Of a stretch of DNA of 64,000 nucleotides, positions 7,948-16,394 are shown one piece after another; the first letter of the stretch is position 1, and each line of letters opens with the position of its first letter. The notes below the pieces were generated by a model. It was not told where the DNA came from. It did no database searches and worked only from the letters and a program-made list of their open reading frames with translations. Origin of the DNA: Actinocatenispora comari (GTDB taxonomy: Bacteria; Actinomycetota; Actinomycetes; Mycobacteriales; Micromonosporaceae). The position numbers were made by a program, and so were the translations under genes. The stretch lies in the NCBI RefSeq assembly GCF_017312725.1, contig NZ_BOPO01000020.1, positions 1 through 64,000 on the forward strand, given 5' to 3'.

Positions 7948-9006
7948 ATGACGATGCGTTACCGGCCGCTGGGCGGCACCGGCATCGAGGTCAGCGCGTA
8001 CTGCCTCGGTGCGATGATGTTCGGCTCCGAAGGCAACACCGACCTCGACGAATGCACCCGCATGATCCACACCGCGCTGGACGCGGGCATCAACTTCATC
8101 GACACCGCCGACGCCTACGGCGAGGACGGCGGCTCCGAGCGCATCGTCGGCGAGGCGCTCCAGGGCCGCCGCGACGACGTCGTACTCGCCACCAAGGTGC
8201 ACTTCGCGATGGGCGACGGCCCCAACCGCAGCGGCAACTCGCGCCGCTGGATCGTGCGCGCCGTCGAGGACAGCCTGCGCCGGCTCGGCACCGACTGGAT
8301 CGACCTCTACCAGGTGCACCGGCCCGACCCGACCACCGACATCGAGGAGACCCTGTCGGCGCTGACCGACCTGGTCCACCAGGGCAAGATCCGCGCCTTC
8401 GGCTGCTCGACGTTTCCCGCCGACCACCTCGTCGAGGCGCACGCCACCGCGACCGTGCGCGGCCTGCTGCGCTTCCGCACCGAGCAGCCGCCGTACTCGA
8501 TCCTCGCCCGCGGCATCGAGCGGTCCATCCTGCCGCTGTGTCAGCGGTACGGGATGGGCGTGCTGACCTGGAGCCCGCTGGGCTGGGGGTTCCTGACCGG
8601 ACGCATCCGCAAGGACGCCCCGGTCGACCTGACCACCGGTCGCGCCGTGCACAACCCGTCCCGGTTCGACCCGAGCCTGCCCGCCAACCAGCGCAAGTAC
8701 GAGGTGGTCGAGGAACTGGTCACGCTCGCCGACGAGCTGGGCTGCACGCTGCCGCAACTGGCGATCGCGTTCCCGATCGTGCACCCGGCGGTCACCTCGG
8801 TGATCCTCGGGCCCCGGACCCCGAGCCAACTCGACGACCTGCTCGCCGGTACCGAGCTGCAACTCGACGACGCCACACTGGACCGCATCGACGAGCTCGT
8901 CCCGCCGGGCACCGACCTGATGGAAGCCAGCTGGAACCCACCGGCGCTGACCGACACCACCCTGCGCCGCCGCCCCACCACCGACCGCGCCGCGGCCGAT
9001 CGCTGA
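7948..9006 (+). CDS. Aldo/keto reductase
   Basis: 352-residue NADPH-dependent oxidoreductase of the AKR superfamily with a TIM barrel. The catalytic tetrad is readable: Asp and Tyr in NFIDTADAYGED, Lys in VVLATKVHF, His in DLYQVHRPDP. The cofactor region is conserved near the end (VILGPRTPSQLDD). It reduces carbonyl groups of an unknown substrate. It lies 30 bp after a GntR-FCD regulator, so the two form a likely regulated pair. The length is normal for the AKR11/YajO-like branch. Confidence 0.92.
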   Translation: MTMRYRPLGGTGIEVSAYCLGAMMFGSEGNTDLDECTRMIHTALDAGINFIDTADAYGEDGGSERIVGEALQGRRDDVVLATKVHFAMGDGPNRSGNSRRWIVRAVEDSLRRLGTDWIDLYQVHRPDPTTDIEETLSALTDLVHQGKIRAFGCSTFPADHLVEAHATATVRGLLRFRTEQPPYSILARGIERSILPLCQRYGMGVLTWSPLGWGFLTGRIRKDAPVDLTTGRAVHNPSRFDPSLPANQRKYEVVEELVTLADELGCTLPQLAIAFPIVHPAVTSVILGPRTPSQLDDLLAGTELQLDDATLDRIDELVPPGTDLMEASWNPPALTDTTLRRRPTTDRAAADR

Positions 9007-9136
9007 CCGAGGCTCCGGGTGCGGCCGACACTCCGGGGTCGGACCGCACCCCGGCCTGAACCGACTCGCGCCGGCACCGATCAGTTTGGCCCGCCGGGAT
9101 CGTCGGAGACGGTGAAGGGTTCGAACGGAGGGTGCC

Positions 9137-9715
9137 ATGATCGATCTCAAACCGGCGGGGGAGCAGCTGGCGCTGCTGGTCGGCGCGGTGCGCGACGACC
9201 AGCTCGACGGCCCGACACCCTGCACCGAGTACGACCTCGGCGCGGTGATCGGGCATGTCGACGAGGTGTCGCAGGGGTTCGCGCGGCTCGCCCGCAAGCA
9301 GGTCGACCCCGCCGACCCGGCGTCACCGACCCGGTTCGACGACGGCTGGCGGCAGCGGGTCGCCGCGCATGCACGGGAGCTCGGCGCGGCGTGGGACGAG
9401 CCCGGCGCCTGGCAGGGCAGTACCGACGTGGGTACCGAGCTGCCCAACGAGACCTGGGGCAGGATCGCGCTGACCGAGCTGGTCGTACACGGCTGGGACA
9501 TCGCCCGCGCCGCCGGCCTGCCCTGGCAGCTGCCCGATGCGACGCTGCACGCCTGCCTGGCGCACGTCGAGGTGTTCGTGCCAGCCGCGCCGGTGCCGAC
9601 CCTGTGGGGGCCGCGGCAGTCGGTCGCCGACGACGCGCCGCTGATCGACCGGATCGTCGCCATCACCGGCCGCGACCCGCACTACGCCGCACCCGGACAC
9701 GTCGCTCGTAGGTGA
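9137..9715 (+). CDS. TIGR03086-type mycothiol-dependent isomerase-like protein
   Basis: 192-residue member of the DinB-like maleylpyruvate isomerase family, which uses mycothiol in actinomycetes. Family features seen are the N-terminal DLKPAGEQLALLVGAV, the TPCTEYDLGAVIGHV segment with the first metal-ligand His, and the ELVVHGWDIARAAG segment with a second His. The fold is a four-helix bundle with a divalent metal. AGGGTG precedes ATG 9137. Substrate unknown. It supports an actinomycete host because mycothiol is confined to that phylum. Confidence 0.85.
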   Translation: MIDLKPAGEQLALLVGAVRDDQLDGPTPCTEYDLGAVIGHVDEVSQGFARLARKQVDPADPASPTRFDDGWRQRVAAHARELGAAWDEPGAWQGSTDVGTELPNETWGRIALTELVVHGWDIARAAGLPWQLPDATLHACLAHVEVFVPAAPVPTLWGPRQSVADDAPLIDRIVAITGRDPHYAAPGHVARR

Positions 9716-9780
9716 CGGTCCGGCCGCCGCTGACCGGTCCGGCGGGCCGGCGTCGCCGGTACGTCGCGCCCTGCCGTCGC

Positions 9781-10692
9781 TCACCGGGCCGCGGAGGGCA
9801 ACCCGGTCAGCGGCAGCGGCGCCCGCATCGTGACGCTGACGATGCCGTACGAGAAGCCGAGGTGCTCGTTGAGCCGGCGCATCGCCTCGTTGCCGCGCTG
9901 GGTCCAGGTGTAGATCTCGGTGATGCCGTGCTCGGCGGCCCACGCCATGCTGGTGCGCTTCAGGGTCGCGGCGACCGACCTGCCGCGCCACTCCCGGCGT
10001 ACGGCGGTGTAGCCGACCTCCGCCCGCTCCGGGCGATCGGAGTCGAGCTTCAGGCCGGCGACCCCGATCACCTCGTCCCCGGCGACGGCCACGAACATCG
10101 CGGCCGGGTCGTTGATCCAGTCCTTCTCCCACTCGGCCAGCGAAACCTGCAACGGGGTCGGATGGTCCATGTCCGGCAGGGTCGGCAGCGCGACCTGGTG
10201 GTACGCCGCGGGCCACAGCTCCGGGCGCTCGGCGACCGACACGATCTCGTACCCGGTCGGCGCCTTCGGCCACGGTTCGGCACCGATCCGCCGAACCTGC
10301 TCGACCTCCCGGTTGCGCTCCACGAAGCCGAACCGTTCGGCGAACAACCGGGAACCCTCGTCGTCGACGAAGGCGCCCGCCGTGTCGAAGCCCTGGGCAA
10401 CCGCATGGGCGGCGATCACCCGTACCAGGTGGGTGCCCACCCCGCGGCGGCGGAAGTCGGGATGGACCATCGCCGTCAGCGACGCCCGCTGACCGTCGCC
10501 CGAGGGTTCCGCCACTCCGCTGCCGACCACGGCGCCGTCGATCTCGGCCAGCACGATCAGCCGGCCGGGGCGCCCGTTGTCCCGGATCTCGGCGACGGTC
10601 GGGCAGCGCTCGTAGGGCATGACCGCGATCCGCACCGCGCGCCAGGACTCGTAGTCGGCGTCGGTGCGCGCCGTCCGGATGGTGGTGGCCAT
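9781..10692 (-). CDS. Tandem GNAT acetyltransferase
   Basis: 303-residue protein with two GNAT folds. The first (about residues 1-145) has the acetyl-CoA loop in FRRRGVGTHLV. The second (about 150-295) has the degenerate loop in EWRGRSVAATLKR and the C-terminal segment ENEAMRRLNEHLGF-like (read as GNEAMRRLNEHLGF). Tandem GNATs of this size include MshD-like and antibiotic-modifying enzymes, but it lacks enough identity here to name one. It is convergent with the TIGR03086 gene. Probably acetylates an amine; substrate unknown. Confidence 0.85.
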   Translation of the reverse strand: MATTIRTARTDADYESWRAVRIAVMPYERCPTVAEIRDNGRPGRLIVLAEIDGAVVGSGVAEPSGDGQRASLTAMVHPDFRRRGVGTHLVRVIAAHAVAQGFDTAGAFVDDEGSRLFAERFGFVERNREVEQVRRIGAEPWPKAPTGYEIVSVAERPELWPAAYHQVALPTLPDMDHPTPLQVSLAEWEKDWINDPAAMFVAVAGDEVIGVAGLKLDSDRPERAEVGYTAVRREWRGRSVAATLKRTSMAWAAEHGITEIYTWTQRGNEAMRRLNEHLGFSYGIVSVTMRAPLPLTGLPSAAR

Positions 10693-10850
10693 GGCGTCAG
10701 CCTGCCGCAGCGCGCCGGAAAGGCAACGTCATTTCTCGGGTTGGCCCCGGCCGTACCTCGCGATGTCCGGTGATCGGGCTGGTACCGGCGTGCTCGGCCG
10801 CATCGCTCGGGTGGTTGCGGGTCGTTTCGGGCGGCTGTCACTATTTGCTC

Positions 10851-11333
10851 GTGGACACACCCGGGCCGCTGCTCTTCGTCGAGGAGGTGCACCGGTTCCC
10901 GCCGTGGCACCGGCAGCAGACCCGGCCCGGGCTTGCCCTGGTGTACGAGTCGGCCGCCGGCCAGCTCAGCGCGCCGGTCGGCGGCTACACCGCCGGCGAG
11001 CTGTGGTGGCGGCACCCGCGCCGGGTGTACGGGGTGGACCTGACCCGGCAGCGCCTGCAGGTCACCGCGACCCGCGCCGACGGCGAGCGGATCCGGGTCA
11101 CCGGCGTCGCCCGCGTGCACGATCCGGTCGCCGTGGTCGCCGCCCGCTCCGTCGACGGCTGGCGCGACTGCCGCAAGCACCTGACCAGCCTCGCCGAGCG
11201 CCCGCCGGCGCAGCGCCGGGCAACCTGGGACGCCGGCGACGGAATCCTGCTCACCGACATCGAGACCGGCCCCGTCCCCGCCGGCCACGCTCCCGACGCG
11301 GGGACCGAGGCGGGCGTCGAGGTCGAGCGGTGA
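10851..11333 (+). CDS. Hypothetical protein
   Basis: 160-residue soluble protein, not recognised. It is rich in beta-type segments (LLFVEEVHRF, LQVTATRADGERIRVTGVARV, DGILLTDIETG) and ends in an acidic tail. GTG 10851 is the chosen start because the sequence before it (from ATG 10770) looks non-coding; no strong ribosome site marks either. Its stop overlaps the next start as GTGA, so it is co-translated with the small membrane protein that follows, which suggests a shared function. Confidence 0.65.
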   Translation: MDTPGPLLFVEEVHRFPPWHRQQTRPGLALVYESAAGQLSAPVGGYTAGELWWRHPRRVYGVDLTRQRLQVTATRADGERIRVTGVARVHDPVAVVAARSVDGWRDCRKHLTSLAERPPAQRRATWDAGDGILLTDIETGPVPAGHAPDAGTEAGVEVER

Positions 11334-11854
11334 CGCGGGAGTTCGTGTCCTGGGCCGTCGGCGTACCCGGGCACCTGCTCGGTGGCTGGGACACGCCTCT
11401 CTGGGTGCGCGAGCTGGTGTGGTGGGCGCTGCTGGCGGCCGCCGGGTTCGTCCTGGCCCGGCTGCTCGGTGCGGTGCTTCTGGGCGTGGTGAAGGTGGCC
11501 GGCCCGGCGCTGGTCGTGCTCGCACACGTGCTGATCATCGTGCTGCAGGGGCTGCTGCTGGTGCCCGACTTCCTCCTGGCGAGCCTGTCGCGGCGCGCCA
11601 CCGGGAGAGCGCCGACGCTGGTCCACCGGTACGGGCAGGCCGTGCTCGCGGCGGGCGCCTGGGCCGAGCACGGCGTACGGCGGCTGCCGGCGCGGCTGGA
11701 GCTGGCGATGTGGCGCGGCCGGGTGCTCGGCTGGCTGCTGGTGATCGTGACCCTGGTATTGGCGTGGAACGCCGCGTCCTGCGCGGCGACGCCGACCGGC
11801 CTGGTGTGCCAGCCGGGCCTCGCGCACGTCACCGACTGGCTCTGGCCGGACTGA
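11330..11854 (+). CDS. Small membrane protein coupled to upstream gene
   Basis: 174 residues with two adjacent central hydrophobic helices (ELVWWALLAAAGFVLARLLGA and GPALVVLAHVLIIVLQGLLL) and a C-terminal one (GWLLVIVTLVLAWNAAS), then a short tail with three Cys (SCAATPTGLVC). The GTG start overlaps the upstream stop (GTGA). No known family recognised. The pair with the preceding soluble protein may be a membrane anchor plus cytosolic partner; this is inference from spacing only. Confidence 0.7.
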   Translation: MTREFVSWAVGVPGHLLGGWDTPLWVRELVWWALLAAAGFVLARLLGAVLLGVVKVAGPALVVLAHVLIIVLQGLLLVPDFLLASLSRRATGRAPTLVHRYGQAVLAAGAWAEHGVRRLPARLELAMWRGRVLGWLLVIVTLVLAWNAASCAATPTGLVCQPGLAHVTDWLWPD

Positions 11855-11931
11855 CCCTCGGCAGCAACGGCGATGAGTTTCCCGGCGTTGTCCAGTCTGC
11901 ATGGACGTAATCCGACTTCAGGGAGCTCATC

Positions 11932-12516
11932 ATGACCGCGACCTACACCATCGACGTGTTCAGCAGCCTGGACGGCTTCGGCACCGCCACCGGCGACTGG
12001 GGCGGGTACTGGGGCAAGCAGGGCCCCGAACTGCTCGAGCACCGCCTCGGGCTGTACGACCGGCCGCAGCGCATGGTCTTCGGCGCCAACACCTATCGCG
12101 CGTTCGCGAGCCTGCTGTCCGGCGGTACCGAGGAGGCCGTGCACGACGAGTGGGTGACCCGGATGCGTCACATGCCCGCGACGATCGTCTCGACGACGTT
12201 GACCGAGCCGCTCGACTGGCCGGACGCGACGGTGGTGTCCGGTGACGCCGTCGAGGTCGTCGGCCGGCTCAAGCAGGAGTCGCCGGTGCCGCTGCGTTCG
12301 CACGGCAGCCTGTCGATGAACCGTGCGCTGATGGCCGCCGGCCTGGTCGACCGCGTCCAGGTGACCGTGTTTCCGGTGATCACCGGGCAGACCGGGACCG
12401 AGCCGATCTTCGCCGGTGCCGCCGACTTCGACCTCGAACTGCTCGAGTCGCACACCCTGGACGGCAACATCCAGGAACTGGTCTACCGGCCGACGCTGCA
12501 CCGGGCGGCGCCCTGA
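11932..12516 (+). CDS. Dihydrofolate reductase/RibD C-terminal-like reductase
   Basis: 194-residue protein of the RibD_C family, which shares the DHFR fold and binds NADPH. Seen: the N-terminal YTIDVFSSLDGFGT, the RMVFGANTYRAF motif and the SHGSLSMNRALMAAGLVD segment (family norm GSxxLxxxLLxxGLVDE), followed by the TVFPVITGQ strand. Many actinomycetes hold several such genes of unknown substrate; true folate reduction is unlikely. GGGAGCTC precedes ATG 11932. It stands alone and converges with the trypco1/NACHT operon. Confidence 0.88.
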   Translation: MTATYTIDVFSSLDGFGTATGDWGGYWGKQGPELLEHRLGLYDRPQRMVFGANTYRAFASLLSGGTEEAVHDEWVTRMRHMPATIVSTTLTEPLDWPDATVVSGDAVEVVGRLKQESPVPLRSHGSLSMNRALMAAGLVDRVQVTVFPVITGQTGTEPIFAGAADFDLELLESHTLDGNIQELVYRPTLHRAAP

Positions 12517-12534
12517 GCCGGCCGACGTGGTCGC

Positions 12535-12849
12535 TCAGCCGTCGTGTTCCCACTCCAGCCGGACCACCAGGCTCGCCTCGCCGCTGGCCTCGGCCAGCAC
12601 GCTGGTCAGCTTGCCGGACTTGATGGCGAACTTGAGGCCGAACTCGACGCCCACCTTCTGCGGCCGGCGGGGCAGCCCGTCGTGCACGGTGCGGTAGACC
12701 CAGCTGCCGATGCGGTGGATCGACTCGGTGGCGTCGGCGAGGTCGAGCCGGTTGAACGCGGTCGCGTCGCCGCCGGCGTCGGCCACCCGGATCTCGGCCT
12801 CGATGGTCTCGCCCGGCCCCACCTCGACCTGCTCGATCCGTGACTGCAT
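12535..12849 (-). CDS. Trypco1-like (CU044_2847 family) protein
   Basis: 104-residue partner of the trypsin-NACHT protein. Its C-terminal half, with VGVEFGLKFAIKSGKL and then a strand ending VVRLEWE, matches the trypsin-co-occurring domain 1 pattern as I recall it (VEFGLK followed by Ala-rich turns and a terminal beta strand). These small proteins occur beside trypsin-like and NTPase genes in predicted biological conflict systems; their biochemical role is unknown. The start ATG shares one base with the upstream stop (TGATG), so production is locked to the large protein. No catalytic motif is visible. Confidence 0.75.
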   Translation of the reverse strand: MQSRIEQVEVGPGETIEAEIRVADAGGDATAFNRLDLADATESIHRIGSWVYRTVHDGLPRRPQKVGVEFGLKFAIKSGKLTSVLAEASGEASLVVRLEWEHDG

Positions 12850-15800
12850 CAACTGTTCCCTTCGTCGTGGTGCCCGTGCCGGCTCCCGGCCCTGCCGTCC
12901 CCGAGCCGCGTGCCGATGCTGCCGGCCGCGCGCCGCGCGCCGAACTCTTCGTCCTTGCGTCGCGCGCCGATCCGGTCGGCCCCGCGGCTCGTGCCGAGCC
13001 GGTCGTCCAGGGCGCGCAGCGCCCGCGCCGCGCGCGGGCGCGGCACCGCGGGATCGGCGAGCAGCTGAGCCGCGGCGGCGCGAAAGCTCCACGCCAGCCT
13101 AGCGTCGCCGGCCAGCACCGCTGCCGCGTCGCGGGCGGCGGCGCCGTCCAGCGACGCCAGCGTCGCCAGCGCGTCCGCGCGCAGCCCGGGATCGGCTGCG
13201 GGGGCGGTGATCCAGCCGACCAGCCGGTCGCGTGCCGCACCCGGCGCGAACCGGCCCAGGTGCCACAGCGCCTCGGCGCGCTGCACCCCGGGCAGCCGCG
13301 GATCGTGTGCCAGCCGCAGCAGCAGCTCGGCCGCCAGCTCGTCGAGACCGACGCCGGCCAGCACCCGCGCCGCGCCGAACCGTTCCAGCACCGTGTACGT
13401 GCCGTCGCCGGCCAGCGTGCGCGTGGCGCGCCGCGTGCTGTCCGGCGCACGGTGGTGCACCTGGGCGATCGCGGCGGCCGCCCGCAGCGCCACCAGCCGC
13501 GGCGCGGTGCGGTCGGGCTGGGAGTACCGGAGCGGGGCGGTGACCGGGGCGGGATCCGGTTCGTCGCCAGGTGCCTGTACCAGCGCCTCGAACAGGTCCA
13601 GCGCCTCGACCCGCTCGACCAGCGGGCGGCCGGGCTCGACGATGCGGGCCAGCACCGCGGCGTCGAGCATCCCGGCCTCCGCGGTACCGGTACTCGCGCC
13701 GTCCGGGCCGCCGAGATCGGGTGGCAGCAGCTCGGCCAGCAGCCGCGCGGCGCGCATCCACGTGGCGCCGTTGTCGCCGGTCGACACGACCTGACCGAGC
13801 CGGAACGCCGCGTACCGCCGGTCCCGGTCGGTGCCGACTGCGGCGAGTGTCCGCATCGCCCACAGCCGGCCCTCGGTGGCCCGCGGCCGGTACGCAAGCT
13901 CGCGCAGCAGCCGCCGGGCCGGCTCGCTGTCCCGCTGCTCCACCAGCGTGCGGGCGGCCTCGATGCGGGTGACCAGGGCGGTCCGCGGGTCGTGCATCAC
14001 CGCCTCCAGGCACCAGCCGCCGCCCCCGCGTACCAGCAGGACCCGCAGCACGTCGCGCAGCCGGGCCAGCGACACCTCGTCGTCGAGCCGGCGGATCCGC
14101 CGCAGGTTCGGGCGTACCAGCTCCAGCAGCTCGCGCCGATCGGCGTCGGGCAGCGCGATGCCGTCGCGCAGTACCGCGCAGAAGTTGCCGACCGCGGCCC
14201 AGGCGCCGACCGTGCCGCCGCCGCTGACCAGCTCGACCGCGTCCAGCGTGATGCGCCGCGCCCACGGCTCGCCGCCGGAGCGGCCCCCCAGCCCGAACCG
14301 GCGGCCCAGCAGCAGGCGGCGCAGCAGCGGTACCGGGTCGTTGCCCAGCTGGATCCACCGGGCCAGCCCGAACAGGTCCCGGCTGCTCGGACCCAGCGCG
14401 TCGATGTCGGCCAGCCACGCCGTAGGGTCGAAGTGCCGGGCGGCATGTCCGGCGGCGAGGTACTCCGCGAAGCTCTGGTGGCTGAACGCCAGCCCGTTGC
14501 GCTGCGCGACCAGCAGCCCGCTGCCCAGCAGCAGTTCGCGCAGCAGCGAGGCCAGGGGCACCCCGGCCGGCACCTCGGTCGCCTCGTGCACCCACGCCTG
14601 CGCCTGCTCGATCGTGGGCGCCTCGGCCCGTTCGAGCCACCGGTGCGCCAGCTGTTCCAGGCAGGCCTCGGTATGGTCGAACAGCCAGTCGGCGAACGAC
14701 TCCGCCGCCGGGCCGAACGGCCCGAGCGTGCGGCGCAGCTCGTCGCGGGTGCTCAGCCGCACCCGTCGGGTGTACAGCAGCGCCTGCACCGTCTCCCGGT
14801 ACAGGCTGGTGCGGTCGGCCGGCAGCGACGCGTCCGGGTCCCGCTCGTACACGATGGCCGCGATCGTCGCCAGCAGCGGCACCTGCACCAGCGAGAACAG
14901 CCGGGCCCGGCGCACCTCGGCGAGAAACCCGGCGCTGAGCGCCTCGGCGCGATCCGGGGTGCGCCAGGCGAACCAGTGCCGGGCGAAGGCGGCCAGCCCG
15001 GGCCGGTCGAACGGGTCGAGCACGTATTCGCCGTACCGGTCCGCGGCGCCGGTGGCCACCCCGTCGGCGAGCGCGTCCAGCTCGCCGTCCGGCAACACCC
15101 GGCTGGTGATCAGGAACCGTGCGTCGGTGCCGAACTCCGCCAGCCGGTCGTGCAGCACCGCGAGCAGCCGGGAGCGCTCCGCCGCGGCGAGCACCTCGTC
15201 GACCCCGTCGATCAGGTACAGCCAGCTCGCGCCCGGTGCCGGTGGCGCCTCGAACAGGGCGGGCTCGATCGCGCTGTCCAGGTGCATGCCCAGCTCGGCG
15301 GTCACCGCCTGCGACACCGCCACCGGGAACGGCGCCCGGGTCCGGACCAGTCCGGCCGCGGACAACCGGACCGCCACGACGGGCCCGGCCTTCGGCGCCG
15401 CCGCCCGGTCGGTGTCGGGATCCGCGGCGAGCCACCACGCCGCGGTGTCCACCGCCAGGTGCTGCACCAGCGTCGACTTGCCGCTGCCCGGCCCACCCAG
15501 TACCAGCACGTTGCGGTTGCGGCGCAACACATCGGGGACCGCGGCCGGCTCGGCGTCCTCGTCGGTACGGCGGGTGTGCTGCCGCACGTACACCGACGAC
15601 AGCGGCGGCGGCCGGTCGTCCAACCCGTACGGCAGCCGGTCGACGACCCGGTGCTGCGCGGCGAGCAGCTGGTACAGCGGGGTGCCCGGATCCGGCCGCA
15701 GCAGCGACACCGTCGGCGCCGTGGTCCGAAACAGCTCCGGATGCTCGTCGAACAGGTCCTGCACCGCCGCGGTGCGGATCAGCCAGCCGCCACGCGGCGT

Positions 15801-16331
15801 CGCGTAGTCACGTGACCCCTTGACCACCCCGTACACCTGGCCGGTCGCCGGGTCGAGCACCGGACCGCCGCTCATGCCGCGGTGGATCTCGGCGTTGGTG
15901 ACGTTGAGGTACCGCGCGCCGCTGCGCCCGCCGACCCACAGCTCGACGCCCTCCACACCGATGCCGGGATCCGGTGTCGCCGCGGTGAACCCGTACGCGA
16001 CCAGCCGCCGCGGCACCTTCGCGCCCGGCTCGGCCAGCCACGGCACCGGATGGTCGATCGCGACGCCGACCCGGATCACCGCGAGATCCGGGAAGCCGTA
16101 GAACGAGCCGGCGCCGAACTCGCCCGGCGCTCGAACCACGACCTCACCGGGCAGCTCGTGCCCCTCCCAGCGCAGCAGCACCCGGTCCGGCTGCTGCCAC
16201 ACCACGTGCGCGCAGGTGAGCACCACACCGTCGGCGGCGAAGAAGCCGCTGCCCAGGTGCGCCCCGCCGGACCACACCTGCACCGTCGACCGGCGCCCCA
16301 TCTCCAGCGCCACCCCGAACCGCACCGCCAT
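12849..16331 (-). CDS. Trypsin-like protease-NACHT NTPase-helical repeat protein
   Basis: 1160-residue STAND-type protein. Residues 1-~200 form a trypsin-like serine protease with an intact triad: H42 (TCAHVV), D82 (FPDLAVIRV) and S154 (GMSGGPVL). Residues ~270-560 are a NACHT-type P-loop NTPase with Walker A GGPGSGKST (279-287), Walker B YLIDGVDEV (372-380) and a sensor-like FLITSR. The rest is alpha-helical with HEAT-like units (for example RLLRELAYRP, LLLRLAHDPRLPGV) as expected for a target sensor. No signal peptide, so cytosolic. It is coupled to a trypco1-like gene. Known trypsin-NACHT proteins are predicted conflict/antiphage effectors in which sensing drives oligomerisation and protease activation; that is inferred here. 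Confidence 0.9.
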   Translation of the reverse strand: MAVRFGVALEMGRRSTVQVWSGGAHLGSGFFAADGVVLTCAHVVWQQPDRVLLRWEGHELPGEVVVRAPGEFGAGSFYGFPDLAVIRVGVAIDHPVPWLAEPGAKVPRRLVAYGFTAATPDPGIGVEGVELWVGGRSGARYLNVTNAEIHRGMSGGPVLDPATGQVYGVVKGSRDYATPRGGWLIRTAAVQDLFDEHPELFRTTAPTVSLLRPDPGTPLYQLLAAQHRVVDRLPYGLDDRPPPLSSVYVRQHTRRTDEDAEPAAVPDVLRRNRNVLVLGGPGSGKSTLVQHLAVDTAAWWLAADPDTDRAAAPKAGPVVAVRLSAAGLVRTRAPFPVAVSQAVTAELGMHLDSAIEPALFEAPPAPGASWLYLIDGVDEVLAAAERSRLLAVLHDRLAEFGTDARFLITSRVLPDGELDALADGVATGAADRYGEYVLDPFDRPGLAAFARHWFAWRTPDRAEALSAGFLAEVRRARLFSLVQVPLLATIAAIVYERDPDASLPADRTSLYRETVQALLYTRRVRLSTRDELRRTLGPFGPAAESFADWLFDHTEACLEQLAHRWLERAEAPTIEQAQAWVHEATEVPAGVPLASLLRELLLGSGLLVAQRNGLAFSHQSFAEYLAAGHAARHFDPTAWLADIDALGPSSRDLFGLARWIQLGNDPVPLLRRLLLGRRFGLGGRSGGEPWARRITLDAVELVSGGGTVGAWAAVGNFCAVLRDGIALPDADRRELLELVRPNLRRIRRLDDEVSLARLRDVLRVLLVRGGGGWCLEAVMHDPRTALVTRIEAARTLVEQRDSEPARRLLRELAYRPRATEGRLWAMRTLAAVGTDRDRRYAAFRLGQVVSTGDNGATWMRAARLLAELLPPDLGGPDGASTGTAEAGMLDAAVLARIVEPGRPLVERVEALDLFEALVQAPGDEPDPAPVTAPLRYSQPDRTAPRLVALRAAAAIAQVHHRAPDSTRRATRTLAGDGTYTVLERFGAARVLAGVGLDELAAELLLRLAHDPRLPGVQRAEALWHLGRFAPGAARDRLVGWITAPAADPGLRADALATLASLDGAAARDAAAVLAGDARLAWSFRAAAAQLLADPAVPRPRAARALRALDDRLGTSRGADRIGARRKDEEFGARRAAGSIGTRLGDGRAGSRHGHHDEGNS

Positions 16332-16394
16332 TCCCGCAGCCTACGAACCCGCCCCCACCCGAGGCGAGACCGTACGGTGCGGGGTGGGCACCCG

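Noticed and set aside
12840-15815. 991-residue open frame on the plus strand across the trypsin-NACHT gene
   Set aside because: It is the antisense of a gene with clear protease and NTPase motifs; its product is Arg/Pro/Gln-rich and has no recognisable fold. Such frames are expected in very GC-rich DNA.
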